Positions 54,164 to 64,000 of a DNA stretch of 64,000 bases are shown here, one piece after another. How positions within the stretch are numbered: the first letter of the stretch is position 1; every line of letters starts with the position of its first letter. The notes beneath the pieces were generated by a model. It did no database searches, was not told the origin of the DNA, and saw only the letters and a program-made list of their open reading frames with translations. The stretch is from Komarekiella atlantica HA4396-MV6 (GTDB lineage: Bacteria > Cyanobacteriota > Cyanobacteriia > Cyanobacteriales > Nostocaceae): assembly GCA_019359395.1 (NCBI GenBank), contig JAHHHK010000006.1, forward strand, positions 238,967 to 302,966, given 5' to 3'. Both the position numbers and the translations under genes were made by a program.

Positions 54164-55060
54164 TTACTCAGCACTAATATAGGCAAGGGCAAAGCGTTCA
54201 ATTCCAGCTAAATCAGCGTGAATTTGAATGTTGCAATAACTACCTTGATTTTGTAGAAGTTCTCGTACTGCATCCGCTTGTCCTGCCATCATCTCAATCA
54301 GCCACACGCCACCAGGTTGCAAGTAACTGGGGGATATTTCTATCAAATGGCGGATGCAATCTAAACCGTCAGCGCCACCATTCAAAGCTAGGCGTGGTTC
54401 ATGGTTGACGACTTCCGGTTGCAGGGTAGGCAAGATACTGGTGGGGATATAAGGCGGGTTTGACACCATACCACTAAACTGACCTTTGAGGGATTCTAGT
54501 GGCTCCCACCAGCAACCTTGATAAAATTGAATTCGGTCAGCAAAACCCAAATTATGGGCGTTGGTTTGCGCGATCGCCAAAGCTTCAAGACTGTAATCAA
54601 CGGCGTGAATTGTTGCTGGTAAGACATCTGCTAGTCCTAGGGCGATCGCGCCACTCCCAGTACCCAAATCTGCCCAGTGTTCTGACACACTGCTAGCAGC
54701 CGCTACAGCTAGATCAATTAAGCACTCTGTTTCTGGTCTGGGAATCAAAACAGCACTCGACACTGCGATTTTAAACTGTCGCCAAGGTGTGACTCCTGCA
54801 ATGTACTGTACTGGTAAGCGGTCATGTAATCGCCTCTGCCAAAGTTGGTCTAACTCTTCTAGAGACTGCTCCATCTGAATCTGAGGCCAATTTCTGAAAG
54901 ACTCCAAACGTAGCGCTAAACGATCTAACCCGGCTATTTCTTGCAGAAGCCAATCCACTTCTACTGGTGGAACATTAGAGGCGATCGCCGCTTGGATTGC
55001 CTCATAACGCCACTGCCAAAGTTGTAAACCAGAAACTACCTTTGGCTGCTGCTTTGCCAT
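54164..55060 (-). CDS. prmC: Release factor glutamine methyltransferase PrmC
   Basis: A 298-residue class I methyltransferase. The N-terminal helical domain (about residues 1-85) is followed by the SAM site WADLGTGSGAIALGLADVLP, the adenine-binding Asp in IHAVDYSLEALAIAQTNA and the catalytic NPPY in GMVSNPPYIPTSILPTL. It methylates the Gln of the GGQ motif in RF1/RF2. The ATG lies three bases after the stop of the Tic22-like gene, and tsaC follows. This ties release-factor maturation to the RF3 gene also present in the window. Confidence 0.93.
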   Translation of the reverse strand: MAKQQPKVVSGLQLWQWRYEAIQAAIASNVPPVEVDWLLQEIAGLDRLALRLESFRNWPQIQMEQSLEELDQLWQRRLHDRLPVQYIAGVTPWRQFKIAVSSAVLIPRPETECLIDLAVAAASSVSEHWADLGTGSGAIALGLADVLPATIHAVDYSLEALAIAQTNAHNLGFADRIQFYQGCWWEPLESLKGQFSGMVSNPPYIPTSILPTLQPEVVNHEPRLALNGGADGLDCIRHLIEISPSYLQPGGVWLIEMMAGQADAVRELLQNQGSYCNIQIHADLAGIERFALAYISAE

Positions 55061-55063
55061 CCC

Positions 55064-55900
55064 TTAACGTTGCTGAGGCTTTGCAGGCTGTGAATTGTTT
55101 CGATTGGGAGCAGCAGGGGTATTGGGTGTGTTGTTATTCCTAGGCAGCGTCTTGATGTATTCTCTAGACTCTGGAGACGGCACTAGGACAACTTGATTTA
55201 ACCAAGGATCGTTTTTATCTTGTAAAGTTTTAATAACCCCGTCTACGTCTATTACTTGAATATCAGCCTTGGGATTCTTTGACTTCACCTGGTTCAATAA
55301 ACCTTGTGCGTCTTGCTTGCTCAAAAATAGAGGAATAAGTTGCTGATTATCAGCTGTCAGTTTAATGGGTACATACCCTTTATCTGGTGCAAATCTAACA
55401 GCAAAAACAGGCACACTCTTAAACTGAGTTACCTGTTGCCCACTTTGGCGCAGCAACTCCATTGCTCCCTTAATTTCTTGCTCAACAGGTTTAAAAGCAA
55501 ACAAAAGACGGTTTGGTTGGTTTTTGGTTTGTTGCAATTGCTGATATATCACTCCCATTGGCACTGGTGTTACTTGTAGGTTTTTCACCATTTCGTCCAT
55601 TTTGGGGTCTTTGCCTTTTGCATTCTTTAGTTCGTTGATAAAAGTCTGGGCTTCCTGCCGACTCATATAAACGCCCGTCACCGAACCACCACCTTTTTGC
55701 CCATTTTGACCTTCAGGCAACGCACGACTTAGCGGTAAACCTTTGTCGTTAGTAATCAAGTAAACCGGTACTGAGTCTAATTTCTCTTTTATTTGTTGTT
55801 CTGACAATGCTAGCACTGGCACACTTGCACCAAGTACTGTTCCCAGTAAAGTACTACCGATTAAGCCCCATGTCGCGCTCCAGCGAACCAATGATTTCAT
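55064..55900 (-). CDS. Tic22-like periplasmic protein
   Basis: 278 residues from the ATG at 55900, chosen for its GAGGAGT ribosome binding site; a longer frame to 55960 is unlikely. The signal peptide is WGLIGSTLLGTVLGASVPVL. The Tic22 domain is recognised by VPVYLITNDKGLPL, SVTGVYMSRQEAQTFINELK, PVFAVRFAPDKGYVPIK and LIPLFLSKQDAQGLLNQV. Cyanobacterial Tic22 is a periplasmic/thylakoid-lumen protein needed for outer-membrane biogenesis and is related to the chloroplast import component. It ends in a Pro/Asn/Gln-rich tail. It is first in a row with prmC and tsaC. Confidence 0.87.
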   Translation of the reverse strand: MKSLVRWSATWGLIGSTLLGTVLGASVPVLALSEQQIKEKLDSVPVYLITNDKGLPLSRALPEGQNGQKGGGSVTGVYMSRQEAQTFINELKNAKGKDPKMDEMVKNLQVTPVPMGVIYQQLQQTKNQPNRLLFAFKPVEQEIKGAMELLRQSGQQVTQFKSVPVFAVRFAPDKGYVPIKLTADNQQLIPLFLSKQDAQGLLNQVKSKNPKADIQVIDVDGVIKTLQDKNDPWLNQVVLVPSPESREYIKTLPRNNNTPNTPAAPNRNNSQPAKPQQR

Positions 55901-56461
55901 AACTACTCCTCGTATCAATAGTTCAATTACGTTAGATAAATGGTTGGACTTGCACAACACTAACTTGTTTTAGTTATATAGCAATCCACTTGAGTTGTAA
56001 AAAACTCATGGTAGCTGTTGACTGTTAACTGCCAATGGTCAAAAAATTGACTGTACTAAAGTTGTGTTTTCCTTTTTGTTCACCTTGCTATTCACTGCAA
56101 AATGCTATGGATGCCTATTATATGTCTTCTTCAAGCAGTGAAAAATTTCTGTAACCCTGAATGTGATCAATGCCATTTTATTGTCTTTCTCTAATGCGTG
56201 TGACGCCATTTCTTAATTTATCGTTCCACCTGCCGTTAGTTTAATATCTGCTCTAATTTATACAAAACGCGATTTTAGAATTAATTTACTCCTTAACCAT
56301 CTAACGTACCTGTTAGTCTTTAAGATTCGGCATAATAGCAGCAAAGCAAAATTTGTCTTTTCCGGGAAACTAAGCAATTTAAATGCACATTTTAGCAATA
56401 AAACCTCTAGTCAATCTCTAATTAAAACAGAGTAAATTTTGATTTTTTTATTCTATATATC
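55901..56461. other. Gene-free region upstream of tic22-prmC-tsaC
   Basis: About 560 AT-rich bases with no gene or strong repeat. It should contain the promoter of the tic22-like gene. Confidence 0.4.
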
Positions 56462-56499
56462 AATCAACCCCAGATTTACTAATGTATCTGGGGTTGATT
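56462..56499 (-). terminator. Terminator of tRNA-Pro
   Basis: A perfect 14-bp stem, aatcaaccccagat and atctggggttgatt, with a ten-base loop. It lies 20 bases past the tRNA 3' end. Confidence 0.8.
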
Positions 56500-56518
56500 A
56501 ACTAAGTATCATATAAAA

Positions 56519-56592
56519 TCGGGATGACAGGATTTGAACCTGCGGCATCCTGCTCCCAAAGCAGGCGCGCTACCAAGCTGCGCTACATCCCG
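56519..56592 (-). tRNA. tRNA-Pro (UGG)
   Basis: A 74-base cloverleaf. The acceptor arm is CGGGATG/CATCCCG with discriminator A, the D arm is GCGC..GCGC type (AGCGCAGCTTGGTAGCGC), the anticodon stem CCTGC/GCAGG encloses TTTGGGA (anticodon TGG), and the T arm is GCAGG..CCTGT with the GGTTTGAATCC T-loop region. CCA is not encoded. A terminator follows on the same strand. Confidence 0.95.
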
Positions 56593-56881
56593 TCTAGATT
56601 AATCTACTATTATGATGATTTGGTTTTAGCTTGCCAACCATAAAAACAGACTTCATCATAATTATATCAGATGAAGTGGCTTATTGCTCACACTTTTTAT
56701 TTTTTGTAAAGACGATAGTTAATTTTATCTTTACACTAATAAAAGTTATAAGCTGACTTCAGCTTTACAAGACATAATACTTGCTTCTGTGTCGGTTAAG
56801 CTTGTCCAAACCATACTAAATATAGACTTTAACTATCATAGCTGATTTTCTTAGCGCAAGCTGTTTTATTTAGATCGAGCA

Positions 56882-57841
<960 letters not shown>

Positions 57842-58561
57842 ATGGCTTCTGGTTTAAAATCCTCGACACTGGAACTCCTAAAGCGCTTTAACCGAGCGTT
57901 TCCCCAGTTTTATGAGCAATTTGTCAGCAGTGAGATTCAACTGCAAAATTTGCGGCTAGCCTACCGTCTCTATAAAACTAGACGTGCTGTTATAGAACTG
58001 AAACCGGAAGGTAGCAAGAGTGCTCTGCATTTTGCCTACCGTAACCAGTCTTTTCTCCTCAGTGATATTTTTGGTGTGCTGGCAGCTTATGGGTTGACTA
58101 TCCACGGCTTAAGTCTATATGGTCAGATCCGACCACCAATGTTAGTTTTTATCAAGCTGCTGGTATCTCGTGGCAGCAAAGCGCTGACCGATAAAACCGC
58201 AGAAAATGTCTGCCGCGCCATTCGCGAGGCTTTAGGAGGGCGGTTTGAGGTAGAAGAGATGCTAGCGGTTGAATTCAACCTTGACACTGGCTTAGAACAG
58301 GTACAAACAGAGTTTTACGTCGATCCGGTCTTTCATCTTCCTGCTCTAGTTATTGAAGCGGATAATCAACCAGGATTATTTTATAAAGTAATGTACGCCA
58401 TCTGGCAGGAAGACCTGCTGGTAGTCAATGCCAATTTGTTGGTTTGGCGCGGACGTACACGTCTAATTCTCTACTTGTTGGGGCCAAATGAAAGCCTCAT
58501 TCCTGAGTATCTAGGTCACAAAATTGCTGAAGGGGTGCGACAGAGGTTGCTAGGTCAATAA
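57842..58561 (+). CDS. ACT-domain protein (GlnD C-terminal-like), unknown function
   Basis: A 239-residue protein. Two ACT-like units are visible: SALHFAYRNQSFLLSDIFGV, LAAYGLTIHGLSLYGQIRP (about residues 60-100) and LPALVIEADNQPGLFYKVMY, AIWQEDLLVVNANLLVWRGR (about 165-210). The second carries the ligand-loop pattern 'DNQPGLFYK' seen in the C-terminal ACT pair of GlnD uridylyltransferases. No catalytic domain is attached. It may sense amino acids such as glutamine, but this is inference. It is conserved-looking and stands upstream of the hydrolase gene by 100 bases, with an AT-rich hairpin between. Confidence 0.75.
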   Translation: MASGLKSSTLELLKRFNRAFPQFYEQFVSSEIQLQNLRLAYRLYKTRRAVIELKPEGSKSALHFAYRNQSFLLSDIFGVLAAYGLTIHGLSLYGQIRPPMLVFIKLLVSRGSKALTDKTAENVCRAIREALGGRFEVEEMLAVEFNLDTGLEQVQTEFYVDPVFHLPALVIEADNQPGLFYKVMYAIWQEDLLVVNANLLVWRGRTRLILYLLGPNESLIPEYLGHKIAEGVRQRLLGQ

Positions 58562-58660
58562 ACATGCAATTAAAAATGCAAAATGCAAAATTTCAAATTT
58601 TTAATTTGCCTCTCCAATTCCATATTTAGTCGCACTCGCTCTTAAGGGTACGATAAAAGT

Positions 58661-59575
58661 ATGGCAAACATCGAAATCTTGGGCGTTCCACACGCATACG
58701 AGCTTACAGCTCCCACGTCTTCCTGCTCCCATACTTTAGTGTTTATCCACGGTTGGCTCAATAGCCGTGGATACTGGCAACCTGTGATTTCTCGTCTATC
58801 AGCCGATTTGCAGTGCCTATCTTATGATTTACGGGGTTTTGGTGAGTCCCAATCTCACGCAAAAACCGATTTTAGTCAAATACCAACTTCTGCGAGTCTA
58901 AACTCTATTTCCAATAGTGTGGTTGGCTCAACTTTCGATTCTCTTTACACTCCTGCTGCCTATGCTCAGGATTTAACAGTCCTCTTGCAACAGATGAATA
59001 TTACCAGTGCTTGGCTAATTGGTCACTCTTTAGGAGGTACGATCGCCCTTTGGGGAGCTGCTCAAATGCCTGAGTGTGTTAAGGGAGTTATCTGTATTAA
59101 TGCAGGTGGTGGTATTTATCTTAAAGAAGCTTTTGAGCAGTTTCGCTCGGCAGGTCAGAAATTTTTGCAAGTCCGCCCGCGCTGGTTATCCCAGATGCCT
59201 TTGATTGATTTGCTATTTACCAGAGCGAGTGTGGCACGTCCCTTAGAGCGCTATTGGGCGCGTCAGAGAGTGATAGATTTTGTTGTGGCTGACCCGGAAG
59301 CTGCTCTAGGAACACTGCTAGACTCCACAACTGAAGAAGAAATTAACCGCTTACCCCAACTAGTATCCCAACTTAAACAGCCAGTTTATTTTTTAGCTGG
59401 TGCCGAAGACAAAGTTATGGAACCCAAGTATGTGCGGCATCTAGCTAGCTTTCATCGACTGTTCCAATATTGTGGTGATAATGTCATCGAAATTCCTGAG
59501 TGCGGACACTTGGCTATGTTAGAACAGCCGGATGCAGTTGCAGAGCACATCCAGGCAATAGTCAAGAGTCATTAG
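58661..59575 (+). CDS. Alpha/beta hydrolase
   Basis: A 304-residue alpha/beta-fold hydrolase. The HGW oxyanion motif is in LVFIHGWLNSRGYW, the strand YDLRGFGESQ follows, the nucleophile is in WLIGHSLGGTIAL (Ser near residue 125), an acid is in FLAGAEDKVMEP, and the catalytic His is in IPECGHLAMLEQP. An insertion of about 35 residues (TDFSQIPTSASLNSISNSVV) lies before the nucleophile strand. No signal peptide. Substrate unknown. The stop codon abuts the heptameric repeat array. Confidence 0.87.
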   Translation: MANIEILGVPHAYELTAPTSSCSHTLVFIHGWLNSRGYWQPVISRLSADLQCLSYDLRGFGESQSHAKTDFSQIPTSASLNSISNSVVGSTFDSLYTPAAYAQDLTVLLQQMNITSAWLIGHSLGGTIALWGAAQMPECVKGVICINAGGGIYLKEAFEQFRSAGQKFLQVRPRWLSQMPLIDLLFTRASVARPLERYWARQRVIDFVVADPEAALGTLLDSTTEEEINRLPQLVSQLKQPVYFLAGAEDKVMEPKYVRHLASFHRLFQYCGDNVIEIPECGHLAMLEQPDAVAEHIQAIVKSH

Positions 59576-59608
59576 TCAACAGTCAACAGTCAACAGTCAA
59601 CAGTCAAC
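59574..59608. repeat. Heptameric STRR array, five AGTCAAC units
   Basis: Five perfect tandem copies of AGTCAAC directly after the hydrolase stop. It is followed by tgacaaatgacaaatgat, a related degenerate heptamer stretch leading to the tsaD 3' end. Confidence 0.9.
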
Positions 59609-59641
59609 AGCTTTCGACAAATGACAAATGATTAATGACCA

Positions 59642-60688
59642 CTAAATAAATTGATATAACTTCATTACCTGAGTAAGCGCTAACCTAGACTCAACACCCA
59701 GGGTGAGAGGCGATTTATGACCACGAGATAGATGTTCAGCAGCCGCACACCCAATCATGGCAGCGTTATCGGTACAGAATTTTAGAGGGGGAAATAGCAC
59801 ACGCAGGTTATGTTCGGCAGCTGCGGCTTGTAGGTTTTTTCTTAGACCGCTGTTAGCCGCTACACCGCCACCAACAGAAATTGTGTCTAGACCATAATCA
59901 AGAGCACAGGCGATCGCTCTTTTGGTTAGTGATCGCGCTACAGTTTCCTGAAAGCTGGCTGCTACGTCTGCCACTGGCACTTGCTGATTATCTTTTTCTA
60001 GCTGTTGGACTAAACGCAGTACCGCCGTCTTTAATCCACTAAAACTCGCATCATAACGATGATACCCGCCACCAGGTAAAGAAACTTTTCCTTCTGGCAG
60101 GGGAAAGGCTTGGGGGTTGCCTACTTGTGCCAACTTGTCAATGACTGGCCCGCCGGGATAACCCAGCTTTAATAATCGCGCCACTTTATCAAAGGCTTCA
60201 CCCGCAGCATCATCACGGGTTTCGCCTAGTGTTTCGTATATACCACAATCCTTGACGTAAATCAAGCTTGTATGTCCGCCAGAAACTAATAAACTCAAGA
60301 AAGGGGGATTTAAACTTGGCTCGCTCAAGTAAGTTGCGTAAATATGACCTTCTAGGTGATGAACGCCCAAAAAAGGTTTGTTGTGTACCATCGCTAGGGT
60401 TTTAGCAGCAGTTATCCCCACTAACAGCGCTCCTACGAGTCCAGGGGCACAAGTGGCGGCAATCCCGTCAATTTTTTCCCAGTCTAGTTCTGCTTTTTGC
60501 AAAGCTTTGGCGATCGCCTCATTTATCGTTGCCAAGTGCTCGCGAGAAGCCACTTCCGGCACTACCCCGCCATACAACTGATGGACTGAGATTTGTGAGG
60601 CGACGATACTACTACAAACTTGACGATTGTTAACAATTGCGACGGCAGTTTCATCACAACTGGTTTCTATTGCTAAAACGGTTGCCAT
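59642..60688 (-). CDS. tsaD: tRNA N6-adenosine threonylcarbamoyltransferase TsaD
   Basis: 348 residues from the ATG at 60688 ([20 protein letters not shown]). A TTG at 60715 would add nine. The ASKHA-fold motifs are all present: metal ligands in [12 protein letters not shown], then [32 protein letters not shown], the phosphate loop [13 protein letters not shown] and [12 protein letters not shown]. It transfers the threonylcarbamoyl group made by TsaC to A37 of tRNA. It is a single gene, divergent from psaF. Confidence 0.94.
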   Translation of the reverse strand: MATVLAIETSCDETAVAIVNNRQVCSSIVASQISVHQLYGGVVPEVASREHLATINEAIAKALQKAELDWEKIDGIAATCAPGLVGALLVGITAAKTLAMVHNKPFLGVHHLEGHIYATYLSEPSLNPPFLSLLVSGGHTSLIYVKDCGIYETLGETRDDAAGEAFDKVARLLKLGYPGGPVIDKLAQVGNPQAFPLPEGKVSLPGGGYHRYDASFSGLKTAVLRLVQQLEKDNQQVPVADVAASFQETVARSLTKRAIACALDYGLDTISVGGGVAANSGLRKNLQAAAAEHNLRVLFPPLKFCTDNAAMIGCAAAEHLSRGHKSPLTLGVESRLALTQVMKLYQFI

Positions 60689-60952
60689 TGAGAGTGCTGA
60701 GTCCTGAATAGTCAAGAAGAAATCTTGCTTCTTTACTACCCTACAATATCAATTCTTATACTCAGGACTCGTTACTCATTATTCAGGACTCAAGCAAGAA
60801 TTGTTTGAGAAGCTTTAACTTTTATTTACTTAAACTTTACTCGGTTCCCACGCAAGAGTATGATGACATGCTAGTTATGCAAATAAAGACTGTACAAGCC
60901 GCTTCGTTTTGTACAAAAAACTTTGTGTTTTGTAATAAAAGGAAACAACTCC

Positions 60953-61447
60953 ATGCGACGATTGTTTGCTTTGATTTTAGCGATAGGTCTTTGGTTCAAT
61001 TTTGCTCCTCCAGCAAAAGCTCTGGGGGCTGACCTTGTACCCTGTAAAGACTCTCCCGCATTTCAACAGCTAGCAGCAAATGCCCGTAATACTACCGCTG
61101 ATCCTGAATCTGGAAGAAAGCGGTTTGAGCGTTATTCTCAGGCGTACTGTGGGCCTGAGGGTTATCCTCATTTGATTGTTGATGGTCGTCTTGATCGTGC
61201 CGGGGATTTTCTGATTCCTAGTATCCTCTTTCTGTATATTGCTGGCTGGATTGGTTGGGTAGGTCGTGCCTATCTACAAGCAGTCAAAAAAGAATCAGAT
61301 ACCGAACAAAAAGAGATCCAAATCGATCTTGGCTTGGCATTACCGATCATGGCTACAGGCTTTGCTTGGCCAGCGGCAGCTGTCCAAGAATTGCTCTCTG
61401 GCAAATTAACAGCCAAAGATACAGAAATCCCTATTTCTCCACGTTAA
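60953..61447 (+). CDS. psaF: Photosystem I reaction centre subunit III (PsaF)
   Basis: A 164-residue precursor. The lumen-targeting signal peptide is [20 protein letters not shown], the mature N-terminus [16 protein letters not shown], with the second Cys in [20 protein letters not shown] and the transmembrane helices [20 protein letters not shown] and [20 protein letters not shown]. The start at 60953 has AAAAGGAAA upstream; a longer frame from 60923 is not needed. PsaF lies at the PSI periphery on the lumenal side. psaJ follows after 39 bases. Confidence 0.95.
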   Translation: MRRLFALILAIGLWFNFAPPAKALGADLVPCKDSPAFQQLAANARNTTADPESGRKRFERYSQAYCGPEGYPHLIVDGRLDRAGDFLIPSILFLYIAGWIGWVGRAYLQAVKKESDTEQKEIQIDLGLALPIMATGFAWPAAAVQELLSGKLTAKDTEIPISPR

Positions 61448-61486
61448 TTCAGCTTAACTAATTCATTTGTTTCGGAGACTAAACTC

Positions 61487-61636
61487 ATGGCGGACAAAGG
61501 CGATCAATCATCCTATTTGATTAAATTTATTTCCACAGCGCCAGTGGCAGCTACTATATGGCTGACAATCACAGCAGGTATTTTGATCGAATTCAACCGC
61601 TTTTTTCCTGACCTACTTTTTCACCCAATGCCATAA
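61487..61636 (+). CDS. psaJ: Photosystem I subunit IX (PsaJ)
   Basis: A 49-residue single-span protein read directly from the sequence: an N-terminal [20 protein letters not shown], then the helix [20 protein letters not shown] and the end PDLLFHPMP. It binds chlorophyll and stabilises PsaF in PSI. TTTCGGAGA precedes the ATG. psaF-psaJ is the standard operon. The N-terminal extension (MADKGDQSS) is slightly longer than in many strains (about 40-44 residues). Confidence 0.95.
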   Translation: MADKGDQSSYLIKFISTAPVAATIWLTITAGILIEFNRFFPDLLFHPMP

Positions 61637-61706
61637 GTGAAAAAGAGGATACAAAACAGTTGAATGTCTTGTCTTGTACCTAAAATTGTGTAGTTGGGTA
61701 GATTGT

Positions 61707-61736
61707 CTTATTTAGGTGAAATTATCACTTAAATAA
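61707..61736 (+). terminator. First hairpin between psaJ and psaL
   Basis: 13-bp stem cttatttaggtga/tcacttaaataag with a four-base loop, about 70 bases after psaJ. It may act as partial terminator or mRNA 3' stabiliser. Confidence 0.55.
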
Positions 61737-61753
61737 GCAATAAAAACAGTTTT

Positions 61754-61792
61754 ATGAAACTCGTAATGCTGTAAACAGCTTGCGAGTTTCAT
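61754..61792 (+). terminator. Second hairpin between psaJ and psaL
   Basis: A perfect atgaaactcg/cgagtttcat stem encloses an inner gctgtaaacagc hairpin. With the first hairpin it separates psaFJ from psaL, whose start is 118 bases on. Confidence 0.6.
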
Positions 61793-61909
61793 ACTTTTGA
61801 AAACAGCTAAATTAATTTTTCTAAACTTCTTAGTTAAAAAACATCTTTGGCTACAATTATTATTAATATGAAAATGCCACCATTCTAATTTAGAGGCGAA
61901 CATAAAAAT

Positions 61910-62431
61910 ATGGCGCAAGCAGTAGATGCATCAAAAAATCTCCCTAGCGATCCGAGAAATCGGGAAGTTGTTTTTCCCGCATTTCGTGATCCACAACTGG
62001 GCAATCTAGAAACCCCGATTAATGCTTCTCCCTTGAGCAAGTGGTTTATTAATAACTTGCCGGCTTATCGCCCAGGTATTACTCCTTCCAGAAGAGGACT
62101 GGAAGTTGGTATGGCTCATGGTTACTTCCTGTTTGGCCCCTTTGCTAAATTAGGCCCCCTGCGTGATACAGCTAATGCTAATTTAGCGGGGTTACTAGCA
62201 AGCATAGGTTTGGTCGTTCTTCTGACTGCCTGTCTATCTTTGTATGCAAGTAGCAATCCTCCTAAAGCACTAGCCAGTGTTACCGTACCCAACCCTCCAT
62301 CCGATGCTTTTAACTCCAAAGAAAGCTGGAATAACTTTGCCAGTTCTTTCTTAATTGGTGGTATTGGTGGTGCAGTTGTTGCTTACTTTTTGACTAGTAA
62401 CTTAGGGCTAATTCAAGGTTTAGCGGGTTAA
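61910..62431 (+). CDS. psaL: Photosystem I reaction centre subunit XI (PsaL)
   Basis: A 173-residue protein (PSDPRNREVVFPAFRDPQLG, LETPINASPLSKWFINNLPA, YRPGITPSRRGLEVGMAHGY). Transmembrane helices are GLLASIGLVVLLTACLSLYA and FASSFLIGGIGGAVVAYFLT. PsaL forms the oligomerisation domain of PSI. In heterocyst-forming strains psaL sits beside psaF-psaJ, an order associated with tetrameric PSI, and this layout is seen here. The frame start has AGAGGCGAA upstream. It is followed by a strong terminator. Confidence 0.95.
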   Translation: MAQAVDASKNLPSDPRNREVVFPAFRDPQLGNLETPINASPLSKWFINNLPAYRPGITPSRRGLEVGMAHGYFLFGPFAKLGPLRDTANANLAGLLASIGLVVLLTACLSLYASSNPPKALASVTVPNPPSDAFNSKESWNNFASSFLIGGIGGAVVAYFLTSNLGLIQGLAG

Positions 62432-62497
62432 TTTGGTCATTAATCATTAGTCAGCAGTTAGTAGTGAAGAAATATCAACTAACAAATGACAAATGAC

Positions 62498-62530
62498 AAA
62501 GGACACAAAGTTTTTCCTTTGTGTCCTTTT
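62498..62530 (+). terminator. Rho-independent terminator of psaL
   Basis: Perfect stem aaaggacacaaag/ctttgtgtcctttt with a six-base loop and a six-T run. Confidence 0.9.
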
Positions 62531-62572
62531 TTAATTATTACTAAAAATGAGCGTGTTGTTAAGGGCGCAAAA

Positions 62573-63169
62573 TTATCCAAATAAAGCCACTTCAATGTCT
62601 TTTAAAGCGGTTTCAAAATCGTCATTAACGATTTGAATATCAAATTCATCTGCGGCTTTAATTTCTTCTTGAGCACAGCGTAGACGCCGGGCGATCGCTT
62701 CTTCCGAATCCTGGGCGCGACCGCGTATCCGTTTCTCCAATTCATCAAAGGAAGGTGGCAAAATAAAAATGCTGAGGGCACTGGGGAAAGAAGCACGAAT
62801 TTGTCTTGCTCCTTCTAGCTCAATTTCCAGCACCACCAACTTGCCAGAGCGAATTTGGTTAAGCACAGCTTCACGGGGAGTGCCGTAATAGTTTCCAGCA
62901 AATTCTGCCCATTCTAGGAATTCGCCTTGAGCAATCAATTGCTCAAACTTACTACGGCTGATAAAGTAATAATTTTTACCATCGATTTCCCCTGGACGGG
63001 GAGAACGAGTCGTCACGGATACAGAATAATATAGCCCTGGATGACGTTGTAGGAGCGATCGCATTAAAGTGCCTTTTCCAACCCCACTAGGGCCAGTTAA
63101 AACAATTAGCCTGCCACTGGGAGGGCATTCTTTGTTAGCACCACTCTCAATAGGTAAAACTTGCATCAT
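62573..63169 (-). CDS. gmk: Guanylate kinase
   Basis: 198 residues from the ATG at 63169 (an adjacent ATG is at 63166). A TTG at 63193 would add eight. The P-loop is [18 protein letters not shown], the GMP-binding part is [20 protein letters not shown] and [17 protein letters not shown], the Walker-B-like strand is [14 protein letters not shown], and the lid is [16 protein letters not shown]. It phosphorylates GMP to GDP. It lies downstream of the RemA-like gene, an arrangement also seen in Firmicutes. Confidence 0.95.
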   Translation of the reverse strand: MMQVLPIESGANKECPPSGRLIVLTGPSGVGKGTLMRSLLQRHPGLYYSVSVTTRSPRPGEIDGKNYYFISRSKFEQLIAQGEFLEWAEFAGNYYGTPREAVLNQIRSGKLVVLEIELEGARQIRASFPSALSIFILPPSFDELEKRIRGRAQDSEEAIARRLRCAQEEIKAADEFDIQIVNDDFETALKDIEVALFG

Positions 63170-63342
63170 CCGTTCAATCTGTGAATTAATCAATAAGTAT
63201 TATTCATTAGCCATTAGTCTTGTGTTAGTTACCAAGACCACTGTTGACTAAAGAATTTGTAGCACGGGTGACAGAAAACTTGTCTAATTCACATGGTACT
63301 GCTGATACGGCGCAAATAGAGTGAGGCTGTTAACTGATTCAA

Positions 63343-63609
63343 TTAATTATCTACAGCTTGATGATCGCGGGATATCACGAAGCGATTCGCTACCGTTTCC
63401 GGCTGAATCGCTGACAGAATTACGTGGCTGGAATCGGTGATAATTACAGCCCTAGTCCGGCGACCGTAAGTTGCGTCAATCAGTTGACCTCTGTCCCGTG
63501 CATCGGTAATGATCCGCTTAATCGGGGCTGACTCTGGACTGACAATAGCAACTACTCGCCTGGCAGACACGATGTTGCCAAAACCAATGTTTATTAGCTG
63601 AATATCCAT
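63343..63609 (-). CDS. RemA-like protein (DUF370)
   Basis: 88 residues from the ATG at 63609 ([20 protein letters not shown]). A longer frame to 63627 is less likely. Family signature residues are [24 protein letters not shown] and [20 protein letters not shown], ending with [16 protein letters not shown]. In Bacillus, RemA is a ring-forming DNA-binding regulator of matrix genes. The cyanobacterial homologue's role is less clear. It is followed by gmk after about 170 bases on the same strand. Confidence 0.88.
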   Translation of the reverse strand: MDIQLINIGFGNIVSARRVVAIVSPESAPIKRIITDARDRGQLIDATYGRRTRAVIITDSSHVILSAIQPETVANRFVISRDHQAVDN

Positions 63610-64000
63610 ATAAAAAACTAACACCAAACGCGGTGTGAGAAGCTGGTAAGAAACTTATTCCCATGTTATCCCCAAAAATGGGAGTTAAAACGCTTAAATT
63701 CACGCCAGCCTTTGGTTTTAAATAATGTCTGCTTTTTTTTAGCTGTTTATCAGCCAAATTAACTTAAAATATTCCCAAAGATATAGGCGAGATTTCTCTG
63801 ATACAAGCTATTTGGCTGATGCAAATTTATTTTTAATCACAATTTAGTATAGAAATTAATGGAGAGCAAAATCGGGTCTTGTCCACTTTTGGTGATCTAG
63901 GGTGAGGATGCTCTCAGTTGAGCGATCGCAAAAGATGAATTTTTTTAGTCAATAGCGATAGAACGAACGCCTCAGTAGTTGAGAATGGTGTCAACAAATC
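63610..64000. other. Upstream region of the RemA-like gene
   Basis: 391 bases to the window edge without a recognised gene. A HIP1-like site is at about 63923. Confidence 0.35.

Noticed and set aside
59574..59608. Tandem repeat considered as a CRISPR array
   Set aside because: Units are seven bases long with no spacers; this is an STRR heptamer array.

Overview
The window is chromosomal DNA of a cyanobacterium, most likely a filamentous heterocyst-forming Nostocales strain (Nostoc/Anabaena group). The evidence is the photosystem I genes psaF-psaJ-psaL in one cluster, Psb34, Tic22, COP23-domain and PEP-CTERM proteins, very many HIP1 octamers (GCGATCGC), heptameric short tandem repeats (AGTCAAC/TGACNAA types), and a dispersed repeat family around 'ctctacgagacgctacgcg' that is typical of Nostoc genomes. 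No ribosomal RNA or CRISPR array is present. One tRNA (Pro, UGG) was found.

Layout. 1-7174 (minus): two very large, probably secreted phosphoesterases, a lamin-tail/exonuclease-phosphatase nuclease followed by a nuclease-phytase fusion that runs off the left edge. 7584-8017: wreck of a multisensor kinase. 8.3-14.6 kb: hydrolase, small exported proteins, a coupled pair of tiny genes (DUF6888/DUF6887-like), COP23 protein, an M48 protease, Uma2 nuclease and psb34, with a MITE-like element. 14.8-19.5 kb: DUF1611/dipeptide-epimerase pair, Nudix hydrolase, ECF sigma factor with its presumed anti-sigma. 19.8-24.6 kb: rqcH, a PEP-CTERM protein and a glycosyltransferase. 25-31 kb is an accessory zone: an IS5-type remnant and an IS701-type remnant, both interrupted by dispersed repeats, around an exported left-handed beta-helix protein and its small exported neighbours. 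31.9-38.1 kb: an M48-like protein lacking its zinc motif, prfC, a DUF4870 protein and hemB. 38.5-40.8 kb: two tandem AbrB-like/PIN toxin-antitoxin modules, the second toxin being split by an IS5-family insertion with target duplication. 41.3-46.8 kb: exported TPR-CHAT protease, exported trypsin-like protease and an XRE regulator. 47.3-51 kb: pdhB and secD-secF. 52-64 kb is mostly housekeeping: tic22-prmC-tsaC, a degenerate histidine kinase, tRNA-Pro, two GNAT acetyltransferases, an ACT-domain protein, tsaD, psaF-psaJ-psaL, gmk and a RemA-like protein.

How the genes work together. Photosynthesis is served by psaFJL (PSI), psb34 (PSII assembly) and hemB (tetrapyrroles). Translation quality and fidelity genes are frequent: prfC (RF3), prmC (release-factor methylation), tsaC and tsaD (t6A37 of tRNA) and rqcH (ribosome-associated quality control). 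SecD/SecF and Tic22 serve protein export or envelope biogenesis. The two secreted phosphoesterases suggest scavenging of phosphate from DNA and phytate.

The most interesting points are the TPR-CHAT plus trypsin-like protease pair, the tandem toxin-antitoxin modules with one copy broken by an IS, the secreted nuclease/phytase fusion, and the repeats that have invaded transposase genes. All family assignments come from reading the sequence and remembered family features. No database search was run.
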